A stretch of DNA of 64,000 bases from Arthrobacter gengyunqii (GCF_023022985.1 NZ_CP095461.1:2728001-2792000), one strand, 5' to 3'. Counted from the stretch's first letter, positions 7,268 to 15,424 are shown. A program made the numbers and translations. Notes: generated by a model not told the origin, from the sequence alone.

Positions 7268-9268
7268 GTGAAACACCGTCAGTCAGCTCCCATATTGGCC
7301 GGCCTGCTCTGCCTGGCACTAGCCGCCACCACAGCACCCGCCTCAGCCGCACAGCTCCCGCCGGACAGTGCCGTCACCGAAACGGCACCTGCCAGCCCGG
7401 CGCACGGAGTCCCGGAGCCCGCCGGTTCCTCACCGGAGCCCCTGGAGAGCCAAGAACTCCAGTCGCCCGAACCCACCGAAGTTCCGGAGCCGCTTCCGTA
7501 CCTGACTCCCGAAACCGCGCCGGAGGTAGCCGCGCCGGAGGTAGCCGCGCCGGAGGTAGCCCCTGCCGTCCCGGAACCCGCTGAGACCGAGGTCCCAGAC
7601 CCCTCCGCACTGACCGAGGAGGAACTTACCGAAATCATCGGGATCCTTGGCTCCACGATGGGACAGGGACTTGAGCGCCTGGAAGAGACGCGCGATCCGC
7701 AGGTACCCGGCGGTACGGAAATCGCGGAGCGCCTCGACGCCGAGGAAAAACTGATCATCAGCGGCTTGGCAGATCCGGAACTCGCCACCGATCCGTCCGG
7801 CAGCAGGGTAACCGGGGGCAGCGCTCCCGGGACCGCTGCGCCGTCGGCCACCGGAGCCGCTGCACAAGGAAGCGTGCCCTTTGCCGTGCCCGCACTGAGC
7901 ACCGGGGATGCCCCGGCCGTCTCCCTCGCAGCAACCTGGCGGCCCGCCGGGCTACAGGGCATGGACGTCAGCAGCCACCAGCCTGCCGTCAACTGGGGCC
8001 GCGCCTGGAACCAGGGCGCGCGCTTCGCCTACGTCAAGGCCACTGAGGCCACCTCCTACAAGAACCCGCTGTTCTCCAGCCAGTACAACGGCGCCTCCTC
8101 CGTCGGCATGCTGCGGGGCGCCTACCACTTCGCCATCCCCAATGTTTCCAGCGGTGCAACCCAGGCCAATTACTTCGTAAACAACGGCGGCGGATGGTCC
8201 GCTGACGGCAACACGCTCCCCCCGCTGCTGGACATCGAATACAACCCCTACCCCTCCCTCGGGAACACCTGCTACAACATGACCGCCGGCCAGATGGTGT
8301 CCTGGATCAGGGACTTCTCGCAGACAGTCGCAGCCCGCACGGGGCGCCTGCCGATGATCTACACCACCACCGACTGGTGGCGCACCTGCACGGGCAACTC
8401 CAGTGCCTTCGCCGGGCAGCCCCTGCACATCGCTGCCTACAACGCCACCGGCCCCGGCGCCCTGCCCAACGGCTGGTCCCGGTACACGCTGTGGCAGTAC
8501 AGCAGCACGGGGCCGTTCGAAGGTGATTCAAACGTCTACCAGGGCTCGGTCGCCCAGCTGCGCAGCTTCGCGCGCCAGTCCTCGGTGGGACGTCCGGGAC
8601 AGCTGTACTACCGCAGCAGCCCGGTGAAGAGCCTTGAATACGGAAACGCCAGCGACCAGTACCTCACTTGCGACTGGAACGGGGACGGCATTGCCACTCC
8701 AGCAGCCTTCCGCAACGGCACCTGGTACATCCGCGAGACCCTGACCGGAGCGGCAGCCGTGCGGGAGGCGCGGTACGGCGATCCCGGAGACCAGCCGATC
8801 TGCGGTGACTGGGACGGAAACGGCCGGGACACGATCGGTGTCTTCCGCAACGGGATGGTCTACCTGAAGAACTCCAATACCAGCGGCGCAGCGGACGGCG
8901 TCTTCGCGTTCGGCGACGTCGGCGACACCGCCATTGTTGGAGACTGGGACGGCGACGGCTACGACACCCTCGGAGTTGCCCGCTCGGAGGGGTCGGCTCA
9001 GCGCTTCTATCTCACCAACAGCAACATCCGCCCCGGTGTTGCCGGAGCCTTCCTGTTCGGCAACGCTGGAGACATCCCGGTCTCCGGGGACTGGAACAGT
9101 GACCGGTTCAGCACCGTGGGCGTGAAACGCGGCAGCTACTGGTACCTCGCCAACAGCAATATCCGGCCCACGGCCAGCACCAGCTTTCAGTTCGGCAACC
9201 CCGGGGACCGCCCGCTGACCGGGCGGTGGGACCGGGGCGCCGGAACCAGCGTTGGCGTAGCGCGTTAA
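7268..9268 (+). CDS. Secreted GH25 muramidase with C-terminal FG-GAP/VCBS-like repeats
   Basis: Predicted secreted N-acetylmuramidase of glycoside hydrolase family 25, cleaving beta-1,4 bonds of peptidoglycan glycan strands. 666 residues from the GTG at 7268 (ggag at 7258-7261). Order: signal peptide (LAGLLCLALAATTAPASAA), a Pro/Glu-rich linker to about residue 115, a linker to 225, the GH25 barrel from about 230 to 435 with GMDVSSHQP at its start and the catalytic DxE in LLDIEYNPYPS (D322, E324), then four to five repeats of the type GDWDGDGYDTLGVAR, whose DxDxD spacing suggests calcium binding. The repeats may anchor the enzyme to the wall. It is divergent from the Tad operon and followed by a terminator. 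Confidence 0.93.
   Translation: MKHRQSAPILAGLLCLALAATTAPASAAQLPPDSAVTETAPASPAHGVPEPAGSSPEPLESQELQSPEPTEVPEPLPYLTPETAPEVAAPEVAAPEVAPAVPEPAETEVPDPSALTEEELTEIIGILGSTMGQGLERLEETRDPQVPGGTEIAERLDAEEKLIISGLADPELATDPSGSRVTGGSAPGTAAPSATGAAAQGSVPFAVPALSTGDAPAVSLAATWRPAGLQGMDVSSHQPAVNWGRAWNQGARFAYVKATEATSYKNPLFSSQYNGASSVGMLRGAYHFAIPNVSSGATQANYFVNNGGGWSADGNTLPPLLDIEYNPYPSLGNTCYNMTAGQMVSWIRDFSQTVAARTGRLPMIYTTTDWWRTCTGNSSAFAGQPLHIAAYNATGPGALPNGWSRYTLWQYSSTGPFEGDSNVYQGSVAQLRSFARQSSVGRPGQLYYRSSPVKSLEYGNASDQYLTCDWNGDGIATPAAFRNGTWYIRETLTGAAAVREARYGDPGDQPICGDWDGNGRDTIGVFRNGMVYLKNSNTSGAADGVFAFGDVGDTAIVGDWDGDGYDTLGVARSEGSAQRFYLTNSNIRPGVAGAFLFGNAGDIPVSGDWNSDRFSTVGVKRGSYWYLANSNIRPTASTSFQFGNPGDRPLTGRWDRGAGTSVGVAR
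7516..7560 (+). repeat. Three perfect 15-bp tandem repeats coding APEVA units
   Basis: The unit cgcgccggaggtagc occurs three times in a row without change, within the proline/glutamate-rich linker of the GH25 protein. Each copy adds five residues in frame, so changes in copy number would change linker length without a frameshift. Confidence 0.9.
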
Positions 9269-9272
9269 ACAG

Positions 9273-9302
9273 CAGCGGACCCTCCTTCGGGTCTGTCCGC
9301 TG
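9273..9302 (+). terminator. Rho-independent terminator after the GH25 gene
   Basis: Arms cagcggac (9273-9280) and gtccgctg (9295-9302) pair perfectly around a 14-base loop, starting four bases after the TAA of the muramidase gene. The following tgttgttacg is only modestly T-rich. Confidence 0.65.
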
Positions 9303-9330
9303 TTGTTACGGGATGCTGTTGTTACGGGAT
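9299..9330 (+). repeat. Perfect 16-bp tandem duplication
   Basis: gctgttgttacgggat is present twice back to back, starting within the right arm of the muramidase terminator. It looks like a recent slippage or duplication event next to a decaying region. Confidence 0.85.
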
Positions 9331-9344
9331 ACAGGTTGGAAAGC

Positions 9345-9506
9345 TCAGGCAGTCTCCAGGCGGCGCCAGTGGCGGGGAGTCTCGTTGTCCTCGTGCAGCC
9401 GGCGGAACAGCACCGGCTCGCCCAGGTGCGTCATTTCACCGGCCAGGTTGCCGGGGGCTAGAGATCGTGCGACGGCCTTGTAGTGCTTGGTACAGTATCC
9501 GCGCAC
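9345..9506 (-). pseudogene. Short open frame with CxxHY motif, probable gene remnant
   Basis: From a GTG at 9506 the frame encodes 53 residues starting VRGYCTKHYKAVARS and ending RRLHEDNETPRHWRRLETA. The frame stays open upstream to 9581 without a normal start and contains two further cysteines there. The RGYCTKHY pattern resembles the second half of small treble-clef zinc motifs in HNH and phage-type proteins, so this may be the 3' end of such a gene whose 5' end is lost. No good ribosome site is visible. It may also be chance coding. Confidence 0.35.
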
Positions 9507-9591
9507 TATTGAGGACGCCGATATTGGATTACGTGGCTGACTGCGGCAAGGCGGTGAAGGCGCAGACCTCCCGCAAAGCTCCTAGTTGCGC

Positions 9592-9660
9592 TTATGCTTT
9601 GACGTTATGCAGACGGATCAGTTCCCGAACCTCATCCTCCACAATTGCAATGGCGTCCAC
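9592..9660 (-). pseudogene. Truncated paralogue of the tadA 5' end (22 codons then stop)
   Basis: Read leftward from the GTG at 9660, preceded by ggggagaact, the DNA encodes VDAIAIVEDEVRELIRLHN, then VKA and a TAA. The first codons of tadA at 6969 encode LDAVRMVEDEVRELIRLRG, so 13 of the first 19 residues are identical, apart from the start codon, with matching start position and ribosome site. The likeness then breaks off. This is best read as the leftover 5' end of a second tadA gene, or of a duplicated segment, after deletion. Some similarity seems to continue upstream of the start at nucleotide level. Confidence 0.8.
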
Positions 9661-9923
9661 CAGTTCTCCCCGAGCTAAGCACGGAAAGGACGATTGTTGC
9701 CATCCTGGCCGTAAGACTGATGCAGCCTGTTTGCGGCCACGGGGGTCTGATTGGGAGGCTGCCCCCCCGCCCAGATACGAGAGTGTTTTCGGAACTGTGG
9801 ATAAGCAGGTAGTTCGTACCCGCGACCCGTTCCGGAGGCCGGAGCGTTGTCCACCTAGAAGCCCGCTTCTAGCCTTGAAACAGCCCGAGCGGACCCTGAC
9901 GCCGGGAAGGAGGCATCACTGAC

Positions 9924-10808
9924 ATGCCTGCCATCGATATTCTGTTGCCCTATTACGGCGACGTAGGGCTCATGAAGGAAGCGGTGGGCAGCGTGTTTGC
10001 GCAGACCCGCGAGGACTGGCTCCTGACAGTTCTGGACGACGCCTACCCGGACCCGGAGCCGCAGCGCTGGTTCGCGTCGCTGGAGGATCCGCGCGTCACC
10101 TATCTGCGCAACGAAACCAATCTCGGCGCCAATGGAAACTACCGGAAGGCCCTGGAAATGGCCCAGGCCCCCGTGGTTGTCATCATGGGGGCCGACGACG
10201 TTATGCTGCCGTCTTATCTGGAGCACGTTATAGCTCTCCTGGACGAGCATCCGGAAGCCTCAGTGGTACAGCCGGGCGTGGAGATCATCAACGGAACGGG
10301 ACATCGGGCGAAGACTCTTGCCGACTCGGTGAAGTCCTTGACCGCCCCCTCCGGTCCGTACCCGGCAGTGGTTGGCGGTGAGCAAATGGCTGCCAGCCTC
10401 CTAAGAGCCGGCTGGCACTATTTCCCTGCCCTGGCCTGGCGCCGGGAAGCCATTGCCCACTTTGGTTTCCGCCCCGAGTTTGACGTTGTTCAGGACCTGG
10501 CATTGCTGATGGACATCGCCGCCGCCGGCGGATCCATAGTGGTGGACGGCCCGGTTTCCTTCCAGTACCGACGCCATGCATCGTCGGATTCTTCCGTGCG
10601 GGCAGCAGACGGGCGACGCTTCGACGAAGAGCGCCGGTACTTTCGGGAACAAACCAACCGATTCCGGGACCTGGGCTGGCCTCGTGCGGAACGGGCGGCC
10701 CGCTTTCACTGGACTTCAAGACTGAACGCCCTGACGGTGCTTCTGGCGTCCCTGCGGCATCCCTCCGTGCGCACGGCACAGAACATGGCCCGTCACATCG
10801 TGGGATGA
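9924..10808 (+). CDS. GT2 family glycosyltransferase
   Basis: Cytosolic GT-A fold glycosyltransferase, 294 residues. It opens with MPAIDILLPYYGDVGLMKEA and carries the nucleotide-sugar segment VLDDAYPDPEP, the metal-binding DXD-like motif in IMGADDVMLPSYLEHV and the acceptor-side VVQDLALLMDIA followed by SFQYRRHASSDSS. The ATG at 9924 has ggaagggagg-type purines upstream (ggaagg, about 8-12 bases). It is clearly paralogous to the gene at 15425-16330, sharing QPGV, a DSVK block, QDLAL and YRRHxSS. Probably adds a sugar to the surface polysaccharide made by this locus; donor and acceptor cannot be told from sequence. It ends 22 bp from the convergent carboxypeptidase gene. Confidence 0.9.
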   Translation: MPAIDILLPYYGDVGLMKEAVGSVFAQTREDWLLTVLDDAYPDPEPQRWFASLEDPRVTYLRNETNLGANGNYRKALEMAQAPVVVIMGADDVMLPSYLEHVIALLDEHPEASVVQPGVEIINGTGHRAKTLADSVKSLTAPSGPYPAVVGGEQMAASLLRAGWHYFPALAWRREAIAHFGFRPEFDVVQDLALLMDIAAAGGSIVVDGPVSFQYRRHASSDSSVRAADGRRFDEERRYFREQTNRFRDLGWPRAERAARFHWTSRLNALTVLLASLRHPSVRTAQNMARHIVG

Positions 10809-10830
10809 CGAAGGCGGCTTGAAGGTGGCA

Positions 10831-11853
10831 CTACCGGGGCGGGTAGCCGGGAGCTGCAGGAAGGCGGAAGTATTCCTCGAGCGTGCTGATACCTGATGAG
10901 TGAACGGCGCTGGCCAAGTCGACACCCACGAAACGCAGGTGCCATGGCTCATAGGCATAGCCGGTCACGGCAGAGGCTCCGGCAGGGTACCGGACGATAA
11001 ACCCAAACCGATGGGCATTTTCTGCCGCCCACGCCCCGGCTTGGGTGTCTGCAAAGCAGGCCTGCAAAGAGCAGGCGCCGTCCGCGGCGGCAATGTCCAC
11101 GGCCAGTCCGGTCTGGTGCTCGCTGTGGCCCGGCCGGGCGGAGATGGTATCCGCCTGGTCCTCCCCGTACTGCGAGGTGTAGCCGCTGTACAGCTCGAAC
11201 TGTGTCTCGAAGGGACGGTAACCGCTGATTGCCCGGACCGTCACTCCGTCAGCGGCCGCTGCCTGTTGCAGGTGTCTCAGTGCTTCCGCCGGTTCAGCGC
11301 GCAGAAGTTGTCCGTCCACGCTCGTGAGATCCTCCGGAGCATAATCTTCCGGCGCCAGCGGGCGTTCTTTATTGACGACGACGGCGGTGTTCTCCGGGTT
11401 GTCGATATCCAGGTCCACTGTGGCCGGCTCGGCCGGATGCCACAAAATGGTGCCGCGCTGGAAGTTTTGTGAACAGGTGCCGTCACTGCAGGCGGGGCCG
11501 GCGACCGGATAGCCCAGCGGACCATTCTCGTAGGAGTACTTGGACCAGGCCTCGCGGATGGCTCCCCACGAGGGCTGCGCCCCCGTGCCCGGGGACCATA
11601 CAATGCCGCCGTGTTCATAGTTGCGGTAACAACCGCCGTCACGCAGGCCGCAGGTCTCTGCCCCCGTAGGTTTGCCGAGCCCGCTGTTCGCTCCGCCCAA
11701 CCGCTCATATGCCTGGTCGATGGCTGTTTCTGCCCGGCCGGCGGCTGTTTGTGATGCCGGTGAAGCGACGGCGGCAGGGGCTCCGCCCAGAATCAGGGCC
11801 AGGGCACAGACCGCTGCGGACAGGACCGAGAACCTCGGTCCGGGGGCAGTCAC
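10831..11853 (-). CDS. Secreted VanY-type D,D-carboxypeptidase (M15B) with LGFP repeats
   Basis: Predicted secreted zinc D-alanyl-D-alanine carboxypeptidase trimming peptidoglycan stem peptides. From the GTG at 11853, seven bases after the stop of the upstream gene, it has a signal peptide (FSVLSAAVCALALILGG, ending near AVASPA). Two LGFP-type repeats follow (YERLGGANSGLGKPTG and YENGPLGYPVAGP), and then the M15 domain with SARPGHSEHQTGLAVDI (the H-x6-D zinc ligands) and EPWHLRFVG (catalytic Glu, zinc His). A start at the ATG at 11925 would overlap the upstream gene by 65 bp and is the main alternative. LGFP repeats are thought to hold proteins to the cell envelope, in keeping with the galactan locus nearby. 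Last gene of a three-gene leftward operon. Confidence 0.9.
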   Translation of the reverse strand: MTAPGPRFSVLSAAVCALALILGGAPAAVASPASQTAAGRAETAIDQAYERLGGANSGLGKPTGAETCGLRDGGCYRNYEHGGIVWSPGTGAQPSWGAIREAWSKYSYENGPLGYPVAGPACSDGTCSQNFQRGTILWHPAEPATVDLDIDNPENTAVVVNKERPLAPEDYAPEDLTSVDGQLLRAEPAEALRHLQQAAAADGVTVRAISGYRPFETQFELYSGYTSQYGEDQADTISARPGHSEHQTGLAVDIAAADGACSLQACFADTQAGAWAAENAHRFGFIVRYPAGASAVTGYAYEPWHLRFVGVDLASAVHSSGISTLEEYFRLPAAPGYPPR

Positions 11854-11860
11854 TGGTGCC

Positions 11861-12304
11861 TTAGCCGTGGCGCGGTCCCTGCAGCCCGTCACCGTGATGA
11901 GGCGCCGGTGAACTTCCGTCCGCATTCCCATCCTGGTCAGAAGGCAGAGACAGTGCTTCGACGCGGGCGGTGAGCTTGTCCAAAGCGGCTCGAAGGATGG
12001 CTGCCTCTTCGGCCAACGCCCTCGTTTCGTCCTCGACAACCGAAATCTCCAGAGACAGGTGCAGGCACACGCCCAGGACCAGGAAGATCGCCAATGTAAA
12101 GAGGAGGTTGGCCGGAATGGCGAACCCGGCCAGATCGGATGCCCAGCCCAGGAGTTGCGGAAAGCCTGCCAGGACGATGATCAGCAGGCCGACAATGACC
12201 CAAAGGACAGCGTATTTTTCTTTGAGCTTGCGCTGGCGCAGAAGCAGGACCACCCAGCAGACCACCGCGAGGGCGAGGAGGAATGGTAAGAGGGTGGTGG
12301 TCAT
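11861..12304 (-). CDS. DUF2304 membrane protein
   Basis: 147 residues with three to four membrane helices (TLLPFLLALAVVCWVVLLLR, YAVLWVIVGLLIIVLAG and NLLFTLAIFLVLGVCLHL), then a coiled-coil-like tail (DETRALAEEAAILRAALDKL) and a charged end. This is the DUF2304 pattern, commonly encoded next to a DPM1-like GT2 in actinobacterial polysaccharide loci. The ATG at 12304 overlaps the stop of the upstream GT2 gene as ATGA. It probably helps to place the glycosyltransferase or its lipid-linked product at the membrane; no enzymatic motif is visible. Confidence 0.88.
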   Translation of the reverse strand: MTTTLLPFLLALAVVCWVVLLLRQRKLKEKYAVLWVIVGLLIIVLAGFPQLLGWASDLAGFAIPANLLFTLAIFLVLGVCLHLSLEISVVEDETRALAEEAAILRAALDKLTARVEALSLPSDQDGNADGSSPAPHHGDGLQGPRHG

Positions 12305-13071
12305 TTCGCTGCGCTCCGGTCGGTTCCGACGCTGGTTTTCTTGCGTGATATGGCAATCAGCAGGGCGAAGCCGCTGCGTGCCAGGTAGATGGCCGCCTTG
12401 GCCGGGTTGTGACTGGGCTGGCCGCCCTGGCGGGGCCGCATTTCCACCGGCACCTGGGTAACGGTCAGTCCGGACCGGACGGCGACAACCAATGAATCAA
12501 TCGTGTCCCCCAAGTACTCGGCCGGATAATGCTCACAGTACTGTTCGATGGCGCGCGCGTTGCCTGCGCGGAATCCGGACGTGACGTCGGTGAGGCGGGT
12601 TTTGGCGATCTTGGAGATGGACCACCCGAGAAATGACATGGCCCATTTCCGCGGGCCGCGCACTTCGTAGCTGCCCTTGTCCGCAAACCGCGCGCCGATG
12701 GAGATGTCCGCGTGCTGCAGCCCGTCTACAACGTTGATCAGGTCCTTGGGATCATGCTGGCCGTCTGCATCGACCTGGATGACCCGTTCGTAACCGTGTC
12801 TCTTGGCATATTTGAAGCCGGCCCGCATGGCTCCGCCCACGCCGAGGTTGAACGGCAGGCGCAGCACGGTGGCACCGGCAGCTTCTGCTATGTCGGCTGT
12901 GCCGTCGGAGGACCCGTCATCGACGACGAGGACGTCGGCGTTGGGGACGGCTCCCAGGACTTCCGTCACTGTGTTGCCGACGGACTCCGACTCGTTCCAC
13001 GCCGGCATGATGACCAGAATACGGTCTTCAACGATAGGGAGCCCGAGCCCGCCCAAGGCTGTCTCGTGCAT
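12301..13071 (-). CDS. GT2 glycosyltransferase, polyprenyl-phosphate sugar synthase type
   Basis: DPM1/DPG-synthase-like GT-A enzyme that likely moves a sugar from a nucleotide donor onto polyprenyl phosphate at the inner membrane. It has IMPAWNESESVGNTVTEVL, VLVVDDGSSDGTADIA, NLGVGGAMRAGFKYA and the DXD motif in VIQVDADGQHDP, then SGFRAGNARAI. There is no multi-span C-terminal membrane domain; DUF2304 next door may take that place. The start is uncertain: the ATG at 13071 is used, a TTG at 13095 has aggag directly against it, and a CTG at 13086 would sit nine bases after that aggag. First gene of the operon with DUF2304 and the carboxypeptidase. Confidence 0.88.
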   Translation of the reverse strand: MHETALGGLGLPIVEDRILVIMPAWNESESVGNTVTEVLGAVPNADVLVVDDGSSDGTADIAEAAGATVLRLPFNLGVGGAMRAGFKYAKRHGYERVIQVDADGQHDPKDLINVVDGLQHADISIGARFADKGSYEVRGPRKWAMSFLGWSISKIAKTRLTDVTSGFRAGNARAIEQYCEHYPAEYLGDTIDSLVVAVRSGLTVTQVPVEMRPRQGGQPSHNPAKAAIYLARSGFALLIAISRKKTSVGTDRSAAK

Positions 13072-13360
13072 ATTGTGCCCGCTCAGTGGTTCCAACTCCT
13101 ACGTAGTGCTGAAAGTGTGGCGCTTCCCCGCTGTGTTCCGGGAAAATATCGGCGTCCTTACTAAAGTATCTCAGGCCCGCTGCATCGTGCAGATCGGGCA
13201 TCACCGGAATGTGTTGCATCGATCGAACCGGAACCTGCTGCTCAACTGCCTGGAGGCGGGCAACCGGTGCCGCTGACCCGTAATACCGGGATTCACCGCG
13301 CCAAAGGCTAGAATTGGTCGCGGCCCTATGGCCCACCGTCAACGCCCCGGAGGCTCCTAC

Positions 13361-15331
13361 ATGGACTGGCTTAGCGCCGCACCCGCCCTGATGATCGCCC
13401 TGCTCATCCTGATTATCCCCGGATTCGCTGTCGGGCTGGTGCTTCGCATCCGGACCTTCGACGCGATTGCGCTGGCGCCACTGATTACGGTTACCCTCAT
13501 CAGCCTCTCGGCCATTGTAGCGTCCATTATTGGACTTCCCTGGAACATCGGCGTCGTTGCTGCAGCCACCGTTGTGGCCCTGCTGATCGCCTTCGTTTTC
13601 CGGCTGGCAGAAGGCCGGTTGCGGCCGGCGCCGCGCACCCGGCAGGAAACTCCGTTTTCCCGTGAACTGCTGTATGCCGGCGCTGCCCTGATAGCCTTCC
13701 TGCTCATTGGCTGGCAGGTTGCCCGCGTCATCGGCGTGCCGGAAAACTTCTCCCAGACCTTTGACAACAATTTCCATTTGAACGCAGTGCGCTACGTGCT
13801 GGAAACTGCCGACGCGTCCTCGCTCACCCTAAATTCCATGACTTCCGGTGATCAGCCTGCAACGTTCTACCCCGCTGCCTGGCACGGGCTGACTGCGCTG
13901 GTGATCCAGCTGTCAGGTGCACAGCTCACTGTGGGAGTCAGCGCCGTGAGCATTGCCATAGCCGCTGCCGTCTGGCCACTCAGCCTCCTCTTCGCAGTCC
14001 GTCAGCTCGCCCGGCTGGTCCCCGCTGCCGTCCTGGGCGCCGGTATCCTTGCCGGCAGCTTCGCCGCGTTCCCCCTTCTGCTGCTGGACTTCGGCGTCCT
14101 TTATCCCAACCTCCTGTCATTGGCGATGGTCCCGGCGGGTCTTGCCCTGGGTGCCATCGTGCTGAAGCAGGCCCCGGCAGCAGTGCTGGATGCGCCGCGC
14201 GCCTGGCTGCTGGCTGCGCTGACCCTGCCCGGCATTGCGGTGTCCCACCCCAACGGCATCATGACGCTGATCGCCCTGGCATTGCCGGTCCTTGTCTCAG
14301 CCTACGTTTTCCATCTCCGGGATCTGGCCACGTCCAAGGCCACACCAGCCCGCTACGTCCTTCCGACGGTTCTGTTTGCCGCCGCCTGGGGCATCGTTAT
14401 CGTGTTGTGGAACGTCGTCCGTCCCGCCCCCGAGGACGCTTTCTGGGGCAACGTACAAACGGTTCCCCGCGCCGTGGGTGAGGCCCTCCTGCTGGGCCCC
14501 CTCGGCGCGCCGGCTGCCTGGACGGTTAGCATCCTCGTGATCGTGGGTATCGTGGCCTGCTTCCGACAGCCGCGCCTGCTGTGGGTGGCCGGCTCGTTTG
14601 CGGTTGCCGTTGCCCTCTTTGCGGTGTCCTCCGGTACTCCCATCTCGGACACCCGCATGTTCCTGACCGGCGTCTGGTACAACGACTCCCAGCGGCTCGC
14701 TGCTGTCCTCCCGCTCGCCGCCGCTCCGCTGGCCGTGCTGGGACTGAACCTTATTCTCAAGCCGCTCACTGTATTCGCCGGGACTGCCATCGGCCGCAGC
14801 CGGATGAGCGGCACTGCCGCGGCAGCAACGTCGGCAGTCCTTGCCGTCGTTCCCGCGCTGATGCTGTTCCCTCTGACCCAGGGCAACAGCATGGACACTG
14901 AAATTGCCAGGGCGCGCGTCAATTACATCCCTACCGACACGGCTTCCCTGCTCACCAATGATGAGCTGGAAATGATTGACGAGCTGGACGAACTCACTCC
15001 CGAGGACGCGGTCATCGCCGTCAACCCCTGGACCGGCGGAGCACTGGCGTACGCCCTTGGCGACCGTGAAACCACCCACAAGCACATTTTCTCCACCAGC
15101 ACCCCGGAGCTGGAGATCATCGACGCCAGCCTCAAGGACGCTGGAGATACCCCGGGCGTCTGCGAAGCAGTCGAAGCAACCGGCGTTGGGTATGTCCTGG
15201 ACTTCGGTGACCAGGAGGTCCACGGCGGCGACCACCCCTACCCCGGACTGGATGAGCTTGAAACCGACGATGACTTCAAGCTGATCAGCAGCGTCGGTGA
15301 CGTCCGGCTCTACGAATTCGTCGGCTGCTGA
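13361..15331 (+). CDS. Large multi-span membrane protein of the DUF6541 type
   Basis: 656 residues from the ATG at 13361, preceded by ggagg with seven bases spacing; the longer frame to 13328 lacks this. More than ten hydrophobic helices run from residue 5 to about 510. A conserved extracytoplasmic loop between helices 4 and 5 has DNNFHLNAVRYVLETADASS and FYPAAWHGLTAL, typical of GT-C-like and DUF6541 proteins. The C-terminal 150 residues are soluble and acidic. The D-N-x-F-H loop resembles the first-loop aspartate region of lipid-linked sugar transferases, so a polyprenyl-phosphate-sugar-using glycosyltransferase is a reasonable guess, pairing with the synthase at 12301. It is followed by a strong terminator. 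Confidence 0.82.
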   Translation: MDWLSAAPALMIALLILIIPGFAVGLVLRIRTFDAIALAPLITVTLISLSAIVASIIGLPWNIGVVAAATVVALLIAFVFRLAEGRLRPAPRTRQETPFSRELLYAGAALIAFLLIGWQVARVIGVPENFSQTFDNNFHLNAVRYVLETADASSLTLNSMTSGDQPATFYPAAWHGLTALVIQLSGAQLTVGVSAVSIAIAAAVWPLSLLFAVRQLARLVPAAVLGAGILAGSFAAFPLLLLDFGVLYPNLLSLAMVPAGLALGAIVLKQAPAAVLDAPRAWLLAALTLPGIAVSHPNGIMTLIALALPVLVSAYVFHLRDLATSKATPARYVLPTVLFAAAWGIVIVLWNVVRPAPEDAFWGNVQTVPRAVGEALLLGPLGAPAAWTVSILVIVGIVACFRQPRLLWVAGSFAVAVALFAVSSGTPISDTRMFLTGVWYNDSQRLAAVLPLAAAPLAVLGLNLILKPLTVFAGTAIGRSRMSGTAAAATSAVLAVVPALMLFPLTQGNSMDTEIARARVNYIPTDTASLLTNDELEMIDELDELTPEDAVIAVNPWTGGALAYALGDRETTHKHIFSTSTPELEIIDASLKDAGDTPGVCEAVEATGVGYVLDFGDQEVHGGDHPYPGLDELETDDDFKLISSVGDVRLYEFVGC

Positions 15332-15363
15332 CTCTGCCCGCACGCGCTGACACCTGCAGAACG

Positions 15364-15401
15364 ACGACGGCGGCCGTCCCCATTGGGGCGGCCGCCGTCG
15401 T
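15364..15401. terminator. Strong terminator between convergent genes
   Basis: A GC-rich stem of about 17 bp (acgacggcggccg with cccc, against gggg with cggccgccgtcgt, one bulged base) closes on a 3-base loop and is followed by ttt on the plus strand. It lies 32 bp after the DUF6541 stop and 24 bp before the stop of the convergent GT2 gene, so it may act in both directions. Confidence 0.85.
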
Positions 15402-15424
15402 TTCAGGTATTCGGACCGGGCGGA

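Larger units (their letters stand above)
9269..9923. other. Gene-poor 655-bp interval with relics
   Basis: The only stretch above 300 bp without an intact gene. It holds the muramidase terminator, a 16-bp tandem duplication, a short leftward open frame with a CxxHY motif, and a truncated copy of the tadA 5' end. From about 9680 to 9900 nothing is recognisable apart from weak likeness to the DNA upstream of tadA (for example gcggccacggggg against gcggccatgcggg). The last 20 bases carry the ribosome site of the next gene. Confidence 0.7.

Noticed and set aside
14297..15343. Leftward frame of 348 codons opposite the DUF6541 gene
   Set aside because: Antisense shadow, low-complexity charged product without domain.
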